11,609 bases of DNA from W0P28-013 sp963638355. Its GTDB lineage: Bacteria; Bacteroidota; Bacteroidia; Bacteroidales; Paludibacteraceae. The notes under the pieces were generated by a model that saw only the letters and a program-made list of their open reading frames with translations, ran no database searches and was not told the origin of the DNA. The DNA lies in assembly GCA_963638355.1 (NCBI GenBank), contig CAVHRT010000054.1:1-11609 (forward strand), given 5' to 3'. The translations under genes and the position numbers were made by a program. How positions within the stretch are numbered: the stretch's first letter is position 1; the number at the start of each line of letters is the position of its first letter. Positions 1 through 5,995 of this stretch are shown piece by piece.

Positions 1-65
1 AACCAGAAACAATTAGAAATTTTTTCCCTCACGTACTCCGACTATAGCGTTAATTTTTGCGATAA

Positions 66-125
66 GCGAGCGCAGAGCCAAACTCGTTTGAGCTATGCCG
101 AGCGTAGCAAAAATCTTGCGAAGCA
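66..125. repeat. Possible dispersed spacer segment with a small hairpin
   Basis: This GC-richer block stands out from the AT-rich spacer around it. It contains a short inverted repeat: AGC-CAAAC at 76-83 pairs with GTTTG-GCT at 86-94, leaving a 2-base loop and one bulged A. The following AGCGTAGC and CTTGCGAAGC (to about 125) resemble the AGTAGCAAG and CTTGCGACT modules in the spacers at 3263 and 8328. I infer that it is a dispersed repeat segment. It is present only once here, so this is not proven. An open frame from a TTG at 88 runs through it into obgE but is not a credible start. Confidence 0.4.
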
Positions 126-129
126 AAAA

Positions 130-161
130 CTCATCAACTTATCAACCCATCAACTCATCAA
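130..161 (+). repeat. Four octanucleotide repeats directly before obgE
   Basis: Four 8-bp units of the form CTCATCAA, CTTATCAA, CCCATCAA and CTCATCAA lie end to end. The array stops seven bases before the obgE ATG and leaves no Shine-Dalgarno sequence, so the repeats form the 5' leader of the gene. It is the octad counterpart of the heptad arrays that precede murF, hflX and radC. Confidence 0.85.
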
Positions 162-168
162 CAAGAAA

Positions 169-1335
169 ATGTCCAGTTCCAATTTTGTAGATTACGTAAA
201 GATTTTTTGCCGTTCGGGTAAGGGCGGCGCGGGTTCGGCGCATCTGCACAGAGCCAAGTATCTGCCCAAAGGCGGTCCCGACGGCGGCGATGGCGGTCGT
301 GGTGGACATGTGATTTTGCGCGGCAACAAGAGTTATTGGACGCTCATTCACCTGCGGTATGCGCGCCATGTGTTTGCTGGCGATGGCGAAGGCGGCGGCG
401 AGAGTCGCAGTTTTGGTAAGCAGGGCGAGGATAAGGTGATAGAGGTTCCATGCGGCACCATTGCCTACGATGGCGATACGGGCGAATTCTTGGCCGAGAT
501 TACCGACGATGGTCAGGAGATTGTGCTGCTGAAAGGCGGTCGCGGTGGCTTGGGCAACTGGCATTTTCGCACGCCAACCAATCAGGCACCACGCTACGCA
601 CAGCCCGGCGAGCCGCGCGTGGAGCGCACCATCATTTTGGAACTGAAAGTGTTGGCCGATGTTGGTTTGGTAGGTTTTCCGAACGCAGGCAAATCGACAC
701 TGCTGTCGGTGGTTTCGGCAGCAAAGCCAGAGATTGCCGACTACCCTTTCACCACGCTAGTGCCGAACCTTGGCATTGTGTCGTATCGCGACAGCCAATC
801 GTTTTGCATGGCCGATATTCCCGGAATAATTGAAGGCGCCGCCGAAGGTAAAGGCTTGGGGCTGAGGTTCTTACGCCACATCGAGCGCAATTCGATATTG
901 CTTTTCCTTGTGCCTGCCGATGCCGACGACATCGAACGCGAATATCGCATCTTGTTGGGCGAATTGGAAAAATATAATCCCGAATTGGTGGAGAAACAGC
1001 GCATTTTGGCAATTTCGAAATGCGACATGGTAGACGATGAGATGATGGCGCAGATGCGCGAAAAACTGCCGAAAGATGTGCGCACGGTTTTCTTCTCGTC
1101 GGTGTCGGGATTTGGGCTCGATACGCTAAAAGACATGCTTTGGGAAGAGTTGAACAAGCCCGAAAATCGTGTGGAAACCATTTCACACCATAATATAGAG
1201 GTGCATCCGACCACCAAAGAGGAGTTAGAAGACGAAGAGGAGGAATTCCGCACCATCTACGGTGTAGAGCGTCGCGAAGCCGAAATCCCATACGATGTAG
1301 CGTGGGATTCGCCGGAAAACCTCAAGAAAAATTAG
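169..1335 (+). CDS. obgE: Obg family GTPase ObgE/CgtA
   Basis: This is a 388-residue Obg GTPase, a cytoplasmic protein that binds the large ribosomal subunit and acts in late 50S assembly and in stress and growth control. The glycine-rich Obg fold covers roughly residues 5-160, with repeats such as GGPDGGDGGRGG and KGGRGGLGN. The G domain follows: P-loop GFPNAGKST at 169-177, switch I PFTT ending at 195-196, DIPG at 216-219, SKCD at 283-286 as the G4 motif, and SSVSG as G5. The C-terminal tail is acidic (about residues 345-370) and differs between phyla. I chose the ATG at 169 because the Obg domain starts right after it (NFVDYVKIFCRSGKGG). The open frame extends to a TTG at 88, but only through repeat sequence. 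There is no Shine-Dalgarno. The G4 position is Ser, not the canonical Asn. Confidence 0.97.
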   Translation: MSSSNFVDYVKIFCRSGKGGAGSAHLHRAKYLPKGGPDGGDGGRGGHVILRGNKSYWTLIHLRYARHVFAGDGEGGGESRSFGKQGEDKVIEVPCGTIAYDGDTGEFLAEITDDGQEIVLLKGGRGGLGNWHFRTPTNQAPRYAQPGEPRVERTIILELKVLADVGLVGFPNAGKSTLLSVVSAAKPEIADYPFTTLVPNLGIVSYRDSQSFCMADIPGIIEGAAEGKGLGLRFLRHIERNSILLFLVPADADDIEREYRILLGELEKYNPELVEKQRILAISKCDMVDDEMMAQMREKLPKDVRTVFFSSVSGFGLDTLKDMLWEELNKPENRVETISHHNIEVHPTTKEELEDEEEEFRTIYGVERREAEIPYDVAWDSPENLKKN

Positions 1336-1384
1336 GAGTGAGGAGTGACTCCAATTAAGAATTATGAATTTAGAATTTAGAATT
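1334..1384 (+). repeat. Heptad arrays at the obgE stop codon
   Basis: Two AGGAGTG units (1334-1347) begin inside the obgE TAG stop codon. After a short gap, four units of AAGAATT, ATGAATT, TAGAATT and TAGAATT fill 1357-1384. The AGGAGTG family recurs after the stop at 7332 and, as AGGTGAG, after the stop at 10445. The units add further stop codons just past the gene, including an in-frame TGA two codons later. No convincing terminator stem with a T-run is present. Confidence 0.8.
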
Positions 1385-1419
1385 ATTCGCGATACAGTTG
1401 GACAATATGGGTTTTGACC

Positions 1420-1520
1420 ATGACTTTTGACGATGACTATGACCATCGGCGACCAAAGCCAACTGCAGAAAGTCGTGGATACCGCAATCTGAAATTTGGA
1501 ATCTGAAATCTGAAATTTAA
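1420..1520 (+). repeat. Composite spacer repeat, copy 1 (before murF)
   Basis: Three modules lie in series. First is a TGAC-rich block (1420-1447) that matches 4676-4703 over all 28 bases. Second is a 25-base block (1461-1485) that differs from 4717-4741 at one base and contains the 20-bp element GCAGAAAGTCGTGGATACCG minus its flanks. Third are five heptads of the AATCTGA/AATTTGG type (1486-1520). The last heptad ends four bases before the murF ATG, so the array forms the translation leader. Confidence 0.85.
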
Positions 1521-1524
1521 AATA

Positions 1525-2817
1525 ATGATCTCATTATCAAAACTATACGAACTTTTTCTTGCACACCCGCAGGTTACTACGGACAGTCGCACTTGTCCCG
1601 AGGGGTCGATTTTTTTTGCGCTGAAAGGCGAATCGTTCGACGGCAATCGCTTTGCGCAGGCGGCTCTGGACAAAGGTTGCGCCTACGCTGTGATAGATGA
1701 GGCAGAATTTGCAACCAACGAGCGCACGCTGCTAGTGGACGATGTGCTGACGACGCTGCAACAGTTGGCGCGACATCACCGAATGCAACTCGGTCTGCCC
1801 GTGGTGGGAATTACGGGAACCAACGGCAAAACCACCACCAAAGAGTTGGTCGCCGCCGTTTTGAGCGAAAAATACAATGTCCACCGCACGCAGGGCAACC
1901 TGAACAATCACATTGGCGTGCCGCTCACGCTGCTTGGGCTGACCAAAGAGCATACGCTGGCGGTAGTCGAAATGGGCGCGAGTCACCCTGGCGAAATTGC
2001 CGATTTGGTGGAACTTGTCCGTCCCGATTGCGGTCTGATAACCAATGTTGGCAAGGCGCACCTCGAAGGTTTTGGCTCGCTCGAAGGCGTGCTGCGAACC
2101 AAAGGCGCGCTCTACGACTATCTGCGCAAAAATGGCGGCAACATTTTCATCAATCAGAAAAATGCGTTGCTGCAGAGCATTGCTAGCGGCATTGCTGCCA
2201 CCTCGTACGCGCTCGATGCCGATGCCGATGTACAGGGGCATGTGGACGATTGTTCGCCGTTTGTTACGCTCAGTTGGCAGCGCCGCGGAGGCAAAAAGCA
2301 CACAGTAAAAACGCATTTCGTGGGCATTTACAACGCCGAAAATATGCTGGCTGCCGTGACTGTGGGACTGCATTTTGGCGTGGAAGAGAACGCCATTTGT
2401 CACGCGCTGGAAAATTATGTACCGCAAAATAATCGTTCGCAGTTTGTGCAGTCGGAGCACAATCGTTTGGTGGTGGACGCCTACAATGCCAACCCCACGA
2501 GCATGATGGCTGCGCTCGACAATTTTGCCGCCATGCAGTTGCCGCACAAAGTGGCGATTCTTGGCGATATGCTCGAACTTGGCGCGCAAAGTTTGGACGA
2601 GCATCGCAAAATAGCCGACTACCTCGCAAAAGCCGATTTTGAGCAGACATTCTTGGTCGGCACGCAATTTGCGCAAGTTTCAGAGAATCGGTTTCAGACT
2701 TTTGCAAATGTCGACGAGTTGAGCGAGTTTTTGCAACATAATCCGCTGATTGACAAGACGATACTAGTGAAAGGTTCGAACGGAATTCATCTCACAAAAC
2801 TTTTGCCGATGCTTTGA
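1525..2817 (+). CDS. murF: UDP-MurNAc-tripeptide--D-alanyl-D-alanine ligase (MurF)
   Basis: This cytoplasmic Mur ligase adds D-Ala-D-Ala to the UDP-MurNAc-tripeptide using ATP, completing the pentapeptide precursor of peptidoglycan. The length of 430 residues is normal for the family. The N-terminal UDP-binding domain has the TDSR and GSIFFALKG motifs (18-35). The ATPase domain carries the P-loop GITGTNGKTTTKE (95-107), NNHIGVPLTLL (127-137), EMGASHPGEI (149-158) and TKGALYDYL, whose Lys193 is at the position of the usual carbamylated lysine. The C-terminal domain has VVDAYNANPTSM (316-327) and LGDMLELG (346-353). The ATG at 1525 follows an AATCTGA heptad array and has no Shine-Dalgarno. Its TGA stop overlaps the TTG start of the lipoprotein gene, so the two are probably co-translated. 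It is not next to other mur genes here. Confidence 0.97.
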   Translation: MISLSKLYELFLAHPQVTTDSRTCPEGSIFFALKGESFDGNRFAQAALDKGCAYAVIDEAEFATNERTLLVDDVLTTLQQLARHHRMQLGLPVVGITGTNGKTTTKELVAAVLSEKYNVHRTQGNLNNHIGVPLTLLGLTKEHTLAVVEMGASHPGEIADLVELVRPDCGLITNVGKAHLEGFGSLEGVLRTKGALYDYLRKNGGNIFINQKNALLQSIASGIAATSYALDADADVQGHVDDCSPFVTLSWQRRGGKKHTVKTHFVGIYNAENMLAAVTVGLHFGVEENAICHALENYVPQNNRSQFVQSEHNRLVVDAYNANPTSMMAALDNFAAMQLPHKVAILGDMLELGAQSLDEHRKIADYLAKADFEQTFLVGTQFAQVSENRFQTFANVDELSEFLQHNPLIDKTILVKGSNGIHLTKLLPML

Positions 2818-3263
2818 AAAAAATCTGCGACATAGTGTTCTCGCTGTTGTTGGCAACGGTATTCGCAGGGTGTAAAAATCAAGCTACGACCTCCATTCCA
2901 TCGACAAAAGTTGAGTTGGAATTCAACATTTTACGCGACACGCCGCAACTGAACGCTATGGGCAATGTAGCCACTTTCATCAAGCCGAAAAAAAGCGGTC
3001 AATACTTGGGCTATGGCGGCGTGGTGGTTTTTCATAATTTCGATGACAGTTTTGCAGCTTACGACCTTGCCTGCCCCAACGAAGTGGATCCACAAGTACG
3101 CCTGAATGTCGATAGCATCGTGGGCGAAGCCATCTGCCCCAAGTGTGGCGCAGTGTTCGACATTGGTTATGCTCGCGGCTATCCCGTGCAAGGCGATTGC
3201 AAATACATTATGCGACCATACAACATTTTGGTGTCGGGGTATGATGTGAGGGTGTACAACTAG
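2814..3263 (+). CDS. Small lipoprotein with Rieske-like layout, Cys-only
   Basis: A 149-residue secreted lipoprotein is predicted. The start MKKICDIVFSLLLATVF leads into a lipobox FAGC with the lipidated Cys at position 20. The following KNQA lacks an acidic surface-export signal, so a periplasm-facing anchor is more likely (inference). The mature part contains GGVVVFHNFDDSFAAYDLACP and AICPKCGAVFDIG, then a C-terminal strand VSGYDVRVYN. This layout resembles Rieske [2Fe-2S] domains (CxH ... CxxH). Here the four visible cysteines are 87, 108, 111 and 129, and no His occupies the ligand positions. It may be a degenerate Rieske fold or a small metal or disulphide site. The start is TTG, overlapping the murF stop as TTGA; the next in-frame ATG is at residue 49 and would remove the signal peptide. 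The function is unknown. Confidence 0.78.
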   Translation: MKKICDIVFSLLLATVFAGCKNQATTSIPSTKVELEFNILRDTPQLNAMGNVATFIKPKKSGQYLGYGGVVVFHNFDDSFAAYDLACPNEVDPQVRLNVDSIVGEAICPKCGAVFDIGYARGYPVQGDCKYIMRPYNILVSGYDVRVYN

Positions 3264-3325
3264 TAGCAAGATTTGAGTAGCAAGTAGCAAGAGAAATTGA
3301 CAATTGACAATTGATAATTGATAAT
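3263..3325 (+). repeat. Heptad arrays after the lipoprotein gene
   Basis: Units GTAGCAA, GATTTGA, GTAGCAA, GTAGCAA run from the last base of the stop codon (3263-3290). Four clean heptads AATTGAC, AATTGAC, AATTGAT, AATTGAT follow (3295-3322). The AATTGA(C/T) family recurs at 7372-7399 and 8207-8227. The GTAGCAA family recurs inverted at 8328-8357. Confidence 0.85.
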
Positions 3326-3350
3326 GCGCGATTCGACTGCTCACCGCACA

Positions 3351-3382
3351 ATTTTCAAATCTTCAAATTTTCAAATCAGAAA
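3351..3382 (+). repeat. Octad array before the aminotransferase gene
   Basis: Octads ATTTTCAA, ATCTTCAA, ATTTTCAA and a diverged ATCAGAAA lie in tandem. The same unit appears on the opposite strand at 11512-11535. About 50 AT-rich bases separate this array from the start at 3435. I find no TAnnTTTG promoter box in this spacer. Confidence 0.75.
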
Positions 3383-3434
3383 CTATTTTTAACGCAGATA
3401 TTATTCATTTTTCAATCTTAATTCAAAATAAGGA

Positions 3435-4634
3435 ATGCCGACTCCATCGCAACGCGGTCTGTTGATGCCGCAATCGCCAATTCGTAAACTTGCTCCGCTG
3501 GCCGACAAAGCCAAGGCTCGCGGCGTGAAGGTTTATCACCTCAACATCGGTCAGCCCGACCTGAAATCGCCCCAAACGGGTCTCGATGCGCTCAAAAAAA
3601 TTGATCGCACCGTGCTAGAATACAGTCCGAGCGACGGTTTCAAAAGTCTGCGCATGAAAATGCTGAACTACTACAGCCGTTTCAACATCGATGTGAGCGT
3701 GGACGACATCATCATCACGGCTGGCGGCTCGGAAGCGGTGCAGTTTGCCTTTATGAGCTGTCTGGATCCGGGCGACGAGATCATCGTGCCAGAGCCTGCC
3801 TACGCCAACTACACGGCGTTTGCCATTGCCGCTGGAGCCATTGTGAAACCCGTAGTTTCGAGCATCGACGAGGGTTTTGCGCTGCCGCCCGTTTCGGAAT
3901 TTGAAAAACTGATAACGCCCAAAACCAAAGGCATTCTCATCTGCAATCCGAACAACCCAACGGGCTACCTCTACACCCGCAAAGAGATGAATCAGATTCG
4001 CGATTTGGTGAAAAAATACGACCTTTACCTCTTTTCCGACGAGGTTTATCGCGAATTTTGCTACACTGGTGCGCCCTACATTTCGGCATTTCACTTGGAC
4101 GGCATCGAAGATAATGTAATCTTAATCGACTCAGTATCAAAACGTTACAGCGAGTGCGGCATTCGTATTGGTGCATTGGTTTGCAAAAACAAGACAGTTC
4201 ACGAGAGCGTCATCAAGTTTTGCCAAGCGCGCCTCAGTCCGCCGCTCATCGGCCAGATAGTGGCAGAGGCTTCGATGGACACGCCGCGCGAATATCTCGA
4301 CGAGATGTACAACGAATATGTGGAGCGCCGCAAGTTCCTGATTGACGGGCTGAACCGCATTCATGGCGTCTATTCGCCAATTCCGATGGGCGCGTTCTAC
4401 ACCGTGGCGAAACTACCAATCGACGACAGCGACAAGTTTTGCGCGTGGCTGCTCTCCGACTTCGACTACGAGGGTCAGACCGTGATGATGGCGCCAGCGT
4501 CGGGTTTCTACACATCGCCTGAGCACGGTCGCAACGAGGTGCGCATTGCCTACGTTCTCGAAAAAGAGGAACTGCGCAAAGCCCTTGTAGTGCTGCAAAA
4601 AGCCCTCGAAGCGTACCCGGGAAGAGTTGACTAA
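3435..4634 (+). CDS. PLP-dependent class I/II aminotransferase
   Basis: This is a fold-type I PLP enzyme of the aspartate aminotransferase superfamily, 399 residues, cytoplasmic. Visible landmarks are YHLNIGQPD (34-42), TAGGSEAVQ (95-103) in the cofactor phosphate region, NPNNPTG (171-177), SDEVY (201-205) with Asp202 placed to contact the pyridine nitrogen, SVSKRYS with Lys236 as the Schiff-base lysine, and NEVRIAYV with Arg370 as the substrate-carboxylate arginine. It closely resembles the generic Bacteroidota aminotransferases that begin with a SQRGLLMPQSPIRKL-type sequence, which supports the ATG at 3435; an ATG at codon 11 is the only near alternative. An AAGGA abuts the start but is too close to act as a normal Shine-Dalgarno. 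The amino acid substrate cannot be read from sequence, and neighbours give no pathway clue. Confidence 0.95.
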   Translation: MPTPSQRGLLMPQSPIRKLAPLADKAKARGVKVYHLNIGQPDLKSPQTGLDALKKIDRTVLEYSPSDGFKSLRMKMLNYYSRFNIDVSVDDIIITAGGSEAVQFAFMSCLDPGDEIIVPEPAYANYTAFAIAAGAIVKPVVSSIDEGFALPPVSEFEKLITPKTKGILICNPNNPTGYLYTRKEMNQIRDLVKKYDLYLFSDEVYREFCYTGAPYISAFHLDGIEDNVILIDSVSKRYSECGIRIGALVCKNKTVHESVIKFCQARLSPPLIGQIVAEASMDTPREYLDEMYNEYVERRKFLIDGLNRIHGVYSPIPMGAFYTVAKLPIDDSDKFCAWLLSDFDYEGQTVMMAPASGFYTSPEHGRNEVRIAYVLEKEELRKALVVLQKALEAYPGRVD

Positions 4635-4643
4635 AAATTACCT

Positions 4644-4670
4644 AATTATTTAATTTTCAATTATTTAATT
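4644..4670 (+). repeat. Paired AATTATTTAATT element, copy 1
   Basis: The unit AATTATTTAATT occurs twice, separated by TTC. The same 27-base arrangement, with CCC as spacer, lies at 8152-8178 directly after radC. Each unit is itself an inverted repeat (AATTA-TT-TAATT). Both copies sit just after a stop codon (nine bases after the one at 4634), like the AGGAGTG arrays elsewhere. Confidence 0.8.
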
Positions 4671-4675
4671 AGACT

Positions 4676-4763
4676 ATGACTTTTGACGATGACTATGACC
4701 ATCAATAACCACAACAAACTGCAGAAAGTTGTGGATACCGCTAATCTGAAATTTGAAATTGGG
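4676..4763 (+). repeat. Composite spacer repeat, copy 2 (before hflX)
   Basis: Module order is the same as in the copy before murF. It has the 28-base TGAC block (4676-4703), the 25-base block with the 20-bp element GCAGAAAGTTGTGGATACCG (about 4721-4740), and three heptads AATCTGA, AATTTGA, AATTGGG (4743-4763). In this copy CCACAAC (4709-4715) and GTTGTGG (4728-4734) form a perfect 7-bp inverted repeat. The murF copy does not conserve that pairing, so it is probably incidental. The array ends five bases before the hflX start. Confidence 0.85.
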
Positions 4764-4768
4764 TTATT

Positions 4769-5995
4769 TTGGAAAAACGAGAAACAGAAATATACGCTGA
4801 GAATACCATTTTGGTGGGATTGGTAACGCCGCAGCAGAACGATGAGCGTTCGCGCGAGTACCTCGACGAGTTGGCTTTTTTGGCCGAGACGGCTGGTGCT
4901 TTGCCCGTAAAACGCTTTGTTCAGCGGCTCGACTACCCTAATCCGCGCACTTTTGTTGGGCAGGGCAAATTGGACGAAATCCGCCAATTCATCGTCGAGC
5001 ACGAAGAGGTTGGCATGGTCATTTTCGACGATGAACTATCGCCACTGCAGTTGCGCAACATCGAAAAAGAGTTGAAGGTGAAGGTGCTCGACCGCACAAG
5101 CCTCATTCTCGACATTTTTGCCAAGCGCGCGCAGACGGCTCATGCCAAGACGCAGGTAGAACTGGCTCAATGCCAGTACATGCTGCCGCGCCTCACGCGC
5201 CTGTGGACGCACCTCGAGCGTCAGCGGGGCGGCATTGGCATGCGTGGTCCTGGCGAAACGCAGATAGAGACCGACCGCCGCATCATTTTGAACAAAATTT
5301 CGCTGCTGAAACAGCAGTTGGCCGCCATCGACAGGCAAAAAGCCGTGCAGCGCAAAAATCGCGGCAAAATGGTGCGCGTGGCGCTGGTTGGCTACACCAA
5401 TGTGGGCAAATCCACACTGATGAACCTGCTGAGCAAGAGCGATGTGTTTGCCGAAAATAAGCTTTTCGCCACGCTCGACACCACCGTGCGCAAGGTGATT
5501 GTGGACAATCTGCCATTTCTGCTGACCGACACCGTCGGGTTCATTCGCAAACTGCCCACGAACCTTATTGAATCGTTCAAATCGACCCTCGACGAGGTGC
5601 GCGAAGCCGATCTGCTGGTGCATATTGTCGATATTTCGCACCCAAATTTCGAGGAACAATACGATGTGGTGAACGCCACATTGGCGGAGATTAACAACAA
5701 AGAACAGAAACCTACCATTCTGGTTTTCAACAAGATAGATGCTTTCACGCACACGCCGCAAGATGCCGACGACCTTGGCGAAAAACGCCGCGAAAACTAC
5801 AGTCTCGAAGAGTTGGAACGCATGTGGATGGCGCGTTTGGGCAAAGATTGCATCTTCATTTCCGCTCGCGAAAAAGATAACATCGATGCGCTGAAACAGT
5901 TGCTCTACGAGCGTGTGAAGCAGATTCACGTAACGCGTTTCCCGTACAACGATTTCCTTTTCGAAAAATACGACGACACTACTGACGAAGAATGA
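4769..5995 (+). CDS. hflX: Ribosome-splitting GTPase HflX
   Basis: HflX is a cytoplasmic GTPase that binds and splits ribosomes, notably under stress. At 408 residues it is of family length. The N-terminal HflX domain (about 12-110) carries DYPNPRTFVGQGKLDEI. A helical linker follows with the hallmark glycine-rich stretch GGIGMRGPGETQIETDRR (154-171). The G domain has GYTNVGKST (208-216), DTVGFIRKLP (254-263), NKID (321-324) and SAR (365-367). A TTG at 4769 is the only usable start: an in-frame TGA lies at 4754 and no ATG occurs in the leader or first codons. The start MEKRETEIYAENTILVGL fits the family. The stop overlaps the next gene as ATGA, pointing to translational coupling. No Shine-Dalgarno is visible. 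Confidence 0.96.
   Translation: MEKRETEIYAENTILVGLVTPQQNDERSREYLDELAFLAETAGALPVKRFVQRLDYPNPRTFVGQGKLDEIRQFIVEHEEVGMVIFDDELSPLQLRNIEKELKVKVLDRTSLILDIFAKRAQTAHAKTQVELAQCQYMLPRLTRLWTHLERQRGGIGMRGPGETQIETDRRIILNKISLLKQQLAAIDRQKAVQRKNRGKMVRVALVGYTNVGKSTLMNLLSKSDVFAENKLFATLDTTVRKVIVDNLPFLLTDTVGFIRKLPTNLIESFKSTLDEVREADLLVHIVDISHPNFEEQYDVVNATLAEINNKEQKPTILVFNKIDAFTHTPQDADDLGEKRRENYSLEELERMWMARLGKDCIFISAREKDNIDALKQLLYERVKQIHVTRFPYNDFLFEKYDDTTDEE

Noticed and set aside
51..59. TTAATTTTTG as a promoter box for obgE
   Set aside because: The spacing inside the box is one base off TAnnTTTG and there is no TTG about 20 bases upstream.
88..168. N-terminal extension of ObgE from a TTG start
   Set aside because: The extra 27 residues are translated spacer repeat (octads coding for INLSTHQLIN-like peptide), while the Obg domain begins right after the ATG at 169.
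1336..1524. tRNA or small RNA gene in the spacers
   Set aside because: No cloverleaf, no TTCGA-type T-loop in context, and the content is accounted for by repeats.
1732..2676. Reverse-strand open frame of 314 codons opposite murF
   Set aside because: It lies wholly inside murF, shows no domain or signal, and its composition is the expected antisense shadow.
4709..4734. CCACAAC/GTTGTGG inverted repeat as a conserved RNA structure
   Set aside because: The pairing exists only in the hflX copy; the murF copy has CCAAAGC against GTCGTGG, so there is no compensatory change.
4764..4771. TTATTTTG before hflX as a -7 promoter box
   Set aside because: It has one base too few between TA and TTTG and overlaps the start codon itself.
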